This document shows positions 42,097 through 47,475 of a DNA stretch of 47,475 nt, piece after piece; positions within the stretch are counted from its first letter, which is position 1; every line of letters begins with the position of its first letter. The notes beneath the pieces were generated by a model, which searched no databases, was not told the origin of the DNA, and was given only the letters and a program-made list of their open reading frames with translations. Both the position numbers and the translations under genes were made by a program. Source of the DNA: Firmicutes bacterium UBA5388. Lineage in GTDB: Bacteria > Bacillota > UBA4882 > UBA10575. The stretch spans positions 98,903 through 146,377 of the forward strand of contig DHOO01000039.1 in assembly GCA_002409975.1 (NCBI GenBank), given 5' to 3'.

Positions 42097-43179
42097 TTAA
42101 ATATTAGAGTGTTCTCTGATAAAATCATTTACCTCAACAGCTTCTTCATGAGTTACAACGGGTAAGCAAAAAGCGATATTCCCCTCTTTCGCAATCTCAA
42201 TATTCTTTTTTATTTCCGCAAACGACTCACAATCAATAGAGAGGCAAACATTGTTACTTTTCGCAATCAACTCTTTAAGTTGCTCTACTGGTTTAAGCTG
42301 GTTCGGATCGGTTGCGATCCAAATTTGTTTAACCCTTTCTAACCTGCAAAGCTCTTCTACCAGATACAGCGCTCTGGAATGACAATGTAAAAAACCTTTT
42401 CCAAAATGATCGATCACCTTTTGGGTATGAGGAGCAGCAAATTCTCTGTATAATTGGGGAGAAATCATACAGGCAATATCCTCAGACATATTGATGCACC
42501 CATCCATATACCATGTTCCATATTCCGAACTGCCTAGATAATGGGTAACAAGAGAGCCTAAATCCTCAGCCAGTTTTATGGTGGCGTCAGCACAATAGTT
42601 TAATAATTGATGGGTTTCTTCCGGATTGTCATAAAAATCCATATAAATTTGATCGCCCCTTAAAGCATGGGCTAAATCCAGGGGAGAAAAGAACCCCCTT
42701 AAATAGGGAATTCCTCCCTTGGTCGCTGCTTGTAATAACTTTTCGGAAATTATTAACAACCGATGATACCACTTGGCGCTTCCGATCTCCTCCAACTTTT
42801 TCCAGTCATCTACTGCTTCTAAGATTGGCGTGCTCCAACTGGTATCTTCCGTAAAAACAATCTCTCCGGCGACAAAGGCGCTGTAATCACCTGCTCCCAG
42901 GATTGGTCCGATAGTTGGTAACGTATCATCCCGGAGATCTCTTCTTACATGATAAACCTGATCGATCTCCCTTATTAAATCTTCAGTATACTCATCCATC
43001 TTCTGTTCAAAATCATATCTGTTCAACTTAAGATTACTATAGATTTGAGTATCACTCTTTAATAAAGCCCTGAAGATAAAGTTGCCGGTACTTCCCTGAT
43101 CAACAGCATCATAAAATTGTTCAAATCTGGTAAATACCTCTTTATAATCAGATCGATAAAAACCAAGTTCCTTTAGCAT
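42097..43179 (-). CDS. UroD-fold protein 1 (uroporphyrinogen decarboxylase/methyltransferase superfamily)
   Basis: A 360-residue protein I place in the UroD/MtaA superfamily on pattern: YLRGFFSPLDLAHALRG, the YADDA-like TWYMDGCINMSEDIACMISPQLYREFAAPH segment, then FLHCHSRALYLVEEL and a late SIDCES. In corrinoid methyltransferases of this fold a His-x-Cys plus a later Cys bind zinc; here a HCH cluster and Cys residues could do so, but spacing differs. It is unlikely to make heme, as no porphyrin genes are near. It sits between a sugar permease gene and the GH13 gene. Function unknown; a methyl-transfer or sugar-modifying role is only a guess. ATG start, weak ribosome site. Confidence 0.7.
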   Translation of the reverse strand: MLKELGFYRSDYKEVFTRFEQFYDAVDQGSTGNFIFRALLKSDTQIYSNLKLNRYDFEQKMDEYTEDLIREIDQVYHVRRDLRDDTLPTIGPILGAGDYSAFVAGEIVFTEDTSWSTPILEAVDDWKKLEEIGSAKWYHRLLIISEKLLQAATKGGIPYLRGFFSPLDLAHALRGDQIYMDFYDNPEETHQLLNYCADATIKLAEDLGSLVTHYLGSSEYGTWYMDGCINMSEDIACMISPQLYREFAAPHTQKVIDHFGKGFLHCHSRALYLVEELCRLERVKQIWIATDPNQLKPVEQLKELIAKSNNVCLSIDCESFAEIKKNIEIAKEGNIAFCLPVVTHEEAVEVNDFIREHSNI

Positions 43180-43242
43180 CTATAACCAACCTCTCATTAA
43201 GTAATTGTTGATCAAATGAAATATAAACTTCTAACTTGAAAT

Positions 43243-44061
43243 TTAGTCCATAGCGCCGGTTACTAACCCGGAGACAAACCAATCCTGGATAAGGTAAAAA
43301 AGAATTAAGGCTGGAATTGAACTTAAGACCGCTCCGGCAGTAAATACCGGCCAATTCGCCCCAAAACGGCCCTCAACAAAGGTCCTGAGACCGACAGCAA
43401 CCGTATAATTTTGTTGTTTAGTCATCAGAACATTACCCAGTACATATTCACTATAGGAAGCGATAAAATTGTTGACCGCCACCACAACCAGAACCGGCCG
43501 ACTTAATGGCAAGATAAAGCGAAAGAAAATCCTTAATCTACCGGCGCCATCAATGCGCGCGGATTCATCTATACTCCTGGGTATGGAATCCATATACCCT
43601 TTCACTAACCAAATGGAAAAAGGCGTAGTCATTCCAATATATAAAATTACCAATCCGGATAAAGAATTAATTAATCCGAGAGCTTGCATGATTTTATACA
43701 CCGCCACCATCGACATTGTTAAAGGGAAAATTTGCAGCAACATAAAAAAGTTTAATAGTTTTTTTTGCCCATAAAAATCGATCCGGGAAAAAATATAGCC
43801 ACTAAAGCTGATCAACAAAACCGATATGAGCACCGTAGAACCGGAAACAAGAAAGGAATTTAAGAACCATCTCGGATAATCGGTTTCCGTAAATAAGCGG
43901 ATATAATTATTTAAGGTAAAACTCTTCGGAATCAGTGAGGAAGTATACATCCCTGATGAACTGCCAAAAGAAATGGTTACTACATAAAGTACTGGCAGGA
44001 TGATTGTTAGGATATAAACAGTAAAAAACAGATCAAGCCAACGACTTTCCTTACCCTTCAT
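43243..44061 (-). CDS. carbohydrate ABC transporter permease (MalG/CUT1 type)
   Basis: A 272-residue MalG-like permease with six hydrophobic segments and the EAA loop DESARIDGAGRLRIFFRFILPLSRPV. I start it at ATG 44061 (MKGKESRW), 19 bases past the partner permease, with GGTGG just upstream; the frame continues 19 codons further but would overlap the partner by 38 bases. It carries a maltooligosaccharide-like sugar, judging by the GH13 enzyme downstream. Confidence 0.9.
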   Translation of the reverse strand: MKGKESRWLDLFFTVYILTIILPVLYVVTISFGSSSGMYTSSLIPKSFTLNNYIRLFTETDYPRWFLNSFLVSGSTVLISVLLISFSGYIFSRIDFYGQKKLLNFFMLLQIFPLTMSMVAVYKIMQALGLINSLSGLVILYIGMTTPFSIWLVKGYMDSIPRSIDESARIDGAGRLRIFFRFILPLSRPVLVVVAVNNFIASYSEYVLGNVLMTKQQNYTVAVGLRTFVEGRFGANWPVFTAGAVLSSIPALILFYLIQDWFVSGLVTGAMD

Positions 44062-44080
44062 TACTACCACCGCCCCCTTT

Positions 44081-44992
44081 CTATAACTCCCCAACAAACT
44101 TCTCCGAGACCTTAACACTTATTAAGTAAAAAATAGCCAAAAACACAAAGATAATCACTGCATAAGCCGCAGCTAACCCGTATCTTTTGATACTAAAAGC
44201 CAATCTAAAGATATAAGTGATCATCAGATCCGTCGCTCCCGGATTCATCGCGCTGCCAATGGCAGGTCCGCCTTCAGTCAACAAATATACTCCGAAGTTA
44301 TTAAAATTCATGATAAAATTGAGAATCATCACTGGTAACATCGGTCTTAATAATAAGGGGAGTGTGATCCGTTTAAACTTATTAAATTCAGAGGAGCCAT
44401 CGATCGACGCCGCTTCATATAATTCTGCAGGAATCGACTGGAGCATTCCTAAAACTGTGACCATAAAAAAGGGAAAGCCAAGCCAGACGGTAACAAAGAC
44501 AGCACAAAATCTCGCCAGATTTGGTTCTAACAACCACGGTACTTTGGGTAGATTGAGCATCTCCAAAAAGCCATTAATAGCTCCAAAATTATAATTTAAT
44601 AAACCACGCCACATCAAAAGAGTTATAAATGCCGGAACAGCCCAAGGAATGATTAAAAAGGTTCGGTATACTTTTCTTAACCTAACCTGCTTTTTGTTCA
44701 GCAGGATTGCTAAAAAAGTACCAATAAAAAAGGAGAAGAACAAGGCTAAAAATGAATAGCTAAATGTCCACACCAACATACCACCGAACCTCGCCATCTC
44801 GTTACCAAAGATAGAAACATAGTTCTTTAGACCGATAAAAGTGTAGTTAAAATATCTGTAGATACTAAAATTGGTTAAAGACAAATATACATTATGAAAG
44901 ATTGGCAATAAACAGATTGCCCCGACAATAAATAAGACAGGTGAAAGTCCCAGTAATGCTTTGGCCGTTGTTTTTACCTTTTTAGTCTCCAT
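44081..44992 (-). CDS. carbohydrate ABC transporter permease (MalF/CUT1 type)
   Basis: A 303-residue MalF-like permease. The N-terminus is KTTAKALLGLSPVLF, followed by six membrane segments and the EAA loop YEAASIDGSSEFNKFKRITLPLL. The loop GGPAIGSAMNPGATDLMITYIF near residue 240 is like that of MalF-type maltose permeases. ATG start. It precedes the MalG partner and follows the binding-protein gene across a 62-bp gap with a hairpin. No ATPase is in the window. Confidence 0.92.
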   Translation of the reverse strand: METKKVKTTAKALLGLSPVLFIVGAICLLPIFHNVYLSLTNFSIYRYFNYTFIGLKNYVSIFGNEMARFGGMLVWTFSYSFLALFFSFFIGTFLAILLNKKQVRLRKVYRTFLIIPWAVPAFITLLMWRGLLNYNFGAINGFLEMLNLPKVPWLLEPNLARFCAVFVTVWLGFPFFMVTVLGMLQSIPAELYEAASIDGSSEFNKFKRITLPLLLRPMLPVMILNFIMNFNNFGVYLLTEGGPAIGSAMNPGATDLMITYIFRLAFSIKRYGLAAAYAVIIFVFLAIFYLISVKVSEKFVGEL

Positions 44993-45013
44993 TTGCTGCC
45001 TACCCCCTATCTA

Positions 45014-45041
45014 GAGGGTTGATAGAGAAACTACCAACCCT
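45014..45041 (-). other. hairpin between binding-protein and permease genes
   Basis: GGGTTGATAG (45016-45025) and CTACCAACCC (45031-45040) pair with one mismatch around a five-base loop. It fills most of the short gap after the binding-protein gene. It is the third binding protein-permease junction in this window with such a structure. Confidence 0.6.
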
Positions 45042-45054
45042 TCGTAATTATGCC

Positions 45055-46305
45055 TTACTCTCTCATGGCCTTTATATTCTCCCGCATGACCATCTCTAAC
45101 TCTATTAAAGTCTTTTCCACGCTTAAATCGCCATTAAGTAAGAGGTCCATAGTAAAAGGGATGACATCCCACAAAATTGCTCCTTCCGGTATATTAGGAT
45201 AAGGTTCGGCCTGGTAATTTACATCCAGTGTATTCTTGAGAAAGGAATTTTTCTGGAAAAAGTCGCTCTGGCTTACACTTTTATTTAAAGGAACTCGTTG
45301 TCCTTCATACGACTCGATCAATCTTTGTTGAATCTCATCTTGTAACAGATAGTCCAGAAATTTTTCCGCTTCCTGAGGTTGTTTGGAAAAGCTGCTTAAC
45401 ATAAAGCCCAAAATCGTGCCAAAGGGCCGTGTCGGATTACCATCCTTAACCCTTGGAATCGGCTCATAACCTAAATCCACGCCACTGGCTCGATAATTAC
45501 TAAAATACCATGGACCATAAATCATCATCGCCAATTGTCCGTTTTCAAAAAGATCATTAATGATATTGTCATCAACATCCCTTGGAATGAGGCCTTTATT
45601 CACCAGCTCCATAATCTTAGTTAAAGCCTTGACTGAACCTTCATTGGCTAATCCGATATCATCCGTATTAAAATTCCCTTGCTCATCCCGACCGAAGACA
45701 TATCCCCCATAAGCGCTAAAAAACGGGAAGGTGAAATAGAAGTTTTTAGGGTCAACTAAGAAACCATAAGTGGTAATTCTTTTTTTCTTATCCCTGACCG
45801 TCAGCTTCTCGGCCATCGTAAACATTTCTTCCCATGTTTCAGGGGCTTTCTTCACCAGTTTTTTGTTATAAACCAACCCATAAGATTCAACAGAATATCC
45901 AATCCCGTAGGTTTTTCCTCCGTAAATAAAGGAGTTAAAGGCCAGGTCGTAATAGCTTTTTTTCATTGTATCCGTAATCATTAACGGCCTGATCATCTCA
46001 CTGATCGCGTATGTTCCTGTGTCCGTGTGCATGGACATGATAATATCCGGTCCTTTTCCCGCCGGAGCATCCGCCATAAAATTCTCCCTCGTCGTAAACT
46101 GGTTTTGAGCAATAATCTCAACCTCAACACCAGTTTTTCGCGTATACTCTTTTGCAATCCTGTTGAATTCAAGATTCTCATTCGGCTCTAGGATTGACCA
46201 GACTGTAAGCTTTTTGCCCGCAGCGCTTATCATCCCTGCGATGCTGAGTAAGATAACAAAGACCAGACAGCAAGTTAAAAAGAAACGAACCGTTTTGTTA
46301 CCCAT
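45055..46305 (-). CDS. carbohydrate ABC transporter substrate-binding protein (maltose type)
   Basis: A 416-residue MalE-like binding protein. The signal peptide (GNKTVRFF then TCCLVFVILLSIAGMISAAGKK) ends at an AxA-like site; the two cysteines are inside the hydrophobic core and not in a lipobox. The mature part opens LTVWSILEPNENLEFNRIAKEY and has KGPDIIMSMHTDTG, as in maltose and cyclodextrin binders, and GQLAMMIYGPWYFSNYR. I start it at ATG 46305 behind AAGGGGTGAG; seven upstream codons beginning TTG are excluded. It precedes its two permeases and follows UroD-fold protein 2 by 42 bp. Confidence 0.92.
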   Translation of the reverse strand: MGNKTVRFFLTCCLVFVILLSIAGMISAAGKKLTVWSILEPNENLEFNRIAKEYTRKTGVEVEIIAQNQFTTRENFMADAPAGKGPDIIMSMHTDTGTYAISEMIRPLMITDTMKKSYYDLAFNSFIYGGKTYGIGYSVESYGLVYNKKLVKKAPETWEEMFTMAEKLTVRDKKKRITTYGFLVDPKNFYFTFPFFSAYGGYVFGRDEQGNFNTDDIGLANEGSVKALTKIMELVNKGLIPRDVDDNIINDLFENGQLAMMIYGPWYFSNYRASGVDLGYEPIPRVKDGNPTRPFGTILGFMLSSFSKQPQEAEKFLDYLLQDEIQQRLIESYEGQRVPLNKSVSQSDFFQKNSFLKNTLDVNYQAEPYPNIPEGAILWDVIPFTMDLLLNGDLSVEKTLIELEMVMRENIKAMRE

Positions 46306-46347
46306 AATCTCACCCCTTCTCTTCAATATGCCTTCTCATGGGCTAAC

Positions 46348-47415
46348 TTAAATATGTCCCTCGTGAAAAACGGTTTCCACCATAGCCTTAAAATTCTCCG
46401 GTTTTACATAGGAAGCAATCGTATTGCTGCTCCCCACACAATAGCCTCCATCATAACCTAACTTTTCTATCCTATTTCTCACCAAAGTCGCAACTTCTTC
46501 CGGACACCCGCGACTAAGCAGATCAAGGTCGATATTTCCAATCAGGCAAAAATGTTTTCCCCATTGTTCCTTTACTTCTTCCGCCTCCATTGATTTAGGC
46601 TCAAGGGGATGGATGGCCTTAACACCTAAGGCGAGAAAATCGGGAAATATTTCCCACAACTTACCGTCGGTATGATACAAAAACGGCACATTTAAACTTT
46701 CAGCCATCGCGCTTATCTTCTTAACCCAGGGAAAAAGATACTTCCGGTAGACCTCCGGATTAACCAGAGGACCAGTATTATAGGCGAGATCGTCCGTATA
46801 CCAGATTGCCCCGATTTTATCGCCGACAAGCTCTATTGTTCTTTCATTTAAGAGTAATACCGCCTCTCCCAGTTGCCTAAAGAGTTCTGCGATCAATTCC
46901 GGATCTTCATACAAACATTGACAAAAATGAACAAACCCCATATTCTCCCAGGTGCGAGTAAAGATATCGCCAGTAGAAATAATTAATTTCATCTCTTCCG
47001 GAAGGATCCTGGCCATATCAACGATATGCTGATAGCAAAAATCTTCCGGCTTTTGCCAAGGCCATTTTCTAGAATGCAAAATTCCTAAATCTCTAATTAT
47101 ACCTAACCCTTCCGCGTTTTGGCTACCCTCTTTCGTCTGTATATCGTTTAAGCAAAATTGATAAAAAGGCCTCATATGAACATAATCGTAACCGGCTTTC
47201 AGCCAAAATTCCAGTTGGCCATCGACCTCTGGACACTCATATCTCTTATCACCGCTGGCATACCGCACTGTTTTTAATTCGCGCTCAATAACCCATTCCA
47301 TTATATTGGGCGCAACCTCAAAATCACACAGAGGGGGCCGGTCCGGCTTGCTTTCTAATAACAATGTTCTTCTGATCCGTTCAAAACACGGATCCGGTTT
47401 AATCTTAATCTTCAA
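46348..47415 (-). CDS. UroD-fold protein 2 (uroporphyrinogen decarboxylase-like)
   Basis: A 355-residue UroD-superfamily protein: RPPLCDFEVAPNIMEWV early, IWYTDDLAYNTGPLVNPEVYRKYLFPWVKKI in the middle, then FLYHTDGKLWEIFPDFLALGVKAIHPLEP and IGNIDLDLLSRG, the pattern common to UroD-like methyltransferase-fold proteins. The zinc-type HxC motif is HTDG here, so it should not bind zinc like MtaA. It is the first gene of the cluster and is followed by a sugar-binding protein. It shares only the fold with protein 1. TTG start at 47415 behind GGGGAGGAAG. Substrate unknown. Confidence 0.78.
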   Translation of the reverse strand: MKIKIKPDPCFERIRRTLLLESKPDRPPLCDFEVAPNIMEWVIERELKTVRYASGDKRYECPEVDGQLEFWLKAGYDYVHMRPFYQFCLNDIQTKEGSQNAEGLGIIRDLGILHSRKWPWQKPEDFCYQHIVDMARILPEEMKLIISTGDIFTRTWENMGFVHFCQCLYEDPELIAELFRQLGEAVLLLNERTIELVGDKIGAIWYTDDLAYNTGPLVNPEVYRKYLFPWVKKISAMAESLNVPFLYHTDGKLWEIFPDFLALGVKAIHPLEPKSMEAEEVKEQWGKHFCLIGNIDLDLLSRGCPEEVATLVRNRIEKLGYDGGYCVGSSNTIASYVKPENFKAMVETVFHEGHI

Positions 47416-47475
47416 CCGCGCTTCCTCCCCGGATTAAATTCACTGTATAGGTCCGGGCTTTTTGCGTTGTCTTTT
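47416..47475. other. right-edge upstream sequence
   Basis: Sixty bases upstream of UroD-fold protein 2. Only its ribosome site is recognisable; any promoter or further gene lies outside the window. Confidence 0.5.

Noticed and set aside
42097..43179. Heme-biosynthetic uroporphyrinogen decarboxylase (hemE)
   Set aside because: No porphyrin genes are nearby, two different copies flank a sugar transporter, and the N-terminal RQAGR-type motif of HemE is absent.
1..47475. CRISPR arrays, insertion sequences, tRNA or rRNA genes
   Set aside because: I looked for regular spacer-repeat arrays, transposase motifs and tRNA-like TTCGA loops with a CCA-type acceptor on both strands and found none I could support.

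Overview
The window looks like chromosome from an anaerobic, fermentative member of the Bacillota (Firmicutes). Supporting signs are a valS T-box leader, strong AGGAGG-type ribosome sites, frequent GTG and TTG starts, medium-low GC, and genes for acyl-CoA fermentation and oligosaccharide use. None of the three extracytoplasmic binding proteins has a lipobox cysteine; all have AxA-type signal peptides. That would suit a cell with an outer membrane and periplasm (a diderm Firmicute, for example Limnochordia- or Halanaerobia-like). The lineage is an inference. No mobile element, CRISPR array, rRNA or tRNA was seen.

Region 1 (1-13.3 kb, minus strand) is one long apparent operon. It begins with a branched-chain-type ABC importer (livK-H-M-G-F), followed by 3-hydroxyacyl-CoA dehydrogenase, thiolase, a 4-hydroxybutyryl-CoA dehydratase-like flavo/iron-sulfur protein, an acetate-kinase-like enzyme, a CoA-transferase, a crotonase, two MaoC-like hotdog proteins and the start of a second CoA-transferase. 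Order and content suggest uptake of a short (hydroxy)acid, CoA activation, dehydration, beta-oxidation and ATP recovery through an acyl phosphate. The dehydrogenase and thiolase have normal active sites. The dehydratase, crotonase, both MaoC proteins and the kinase each carry substitutions at textbook catalytic positions. I regard this as the best candidate for an undescribed pathway in the window.

Region 2 (13.6-18.9 kb): an acyl-CoA ligase (minus) diverges from a LacI-family regulator, which is followed by two near-identical FabG-like short-chain reductases (plus).

Region 3 (19-31.1 kb) is a divergent chitin-disaccharide module. On the minus strand are a sugar ABC importer and nagB. On the plus strand are a ROK regulator, a hexose-phosphate mutase, N,N'-diacetylchitobiose phosphorylase (GH94) and an intracellular GH20 hexosaminidase. 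Together they turn imported chitobiose into GlcNAc, GlcNAc-1-P and then GlcNAc-6-P. The deacetylase (nagA) and the transport ATPase must lie elsewhere.

Region 4 (31.3-38.8 kb) is housekeeping and orphan genes: a hotdog thioesterase, a DUF1538 membrane protein with a PII-like partner, signal peptidase I, a CheA-like protein whose kinase core is decayed, and valS behind a T-box. The valS leader also holds two elaborate adjacent inverted-repeat elements.

Region 5 (38.9-47.4 kb): a PocR/AraC regulator (plus) faces a minus-strand cluster in the order UroD-fold protein, sugar-binding protein, two permeases, second UroD-fold protein, GH13 cyclomaltodextrinase-like enzyme. The pairing of UroD/corrinoid-methyltransferase-fold proteins with a glucan uptake and hydrolysis system has no obvious explanation.

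All residue comparisons were made by eye against remembered family sequences; no search or alignment was run.
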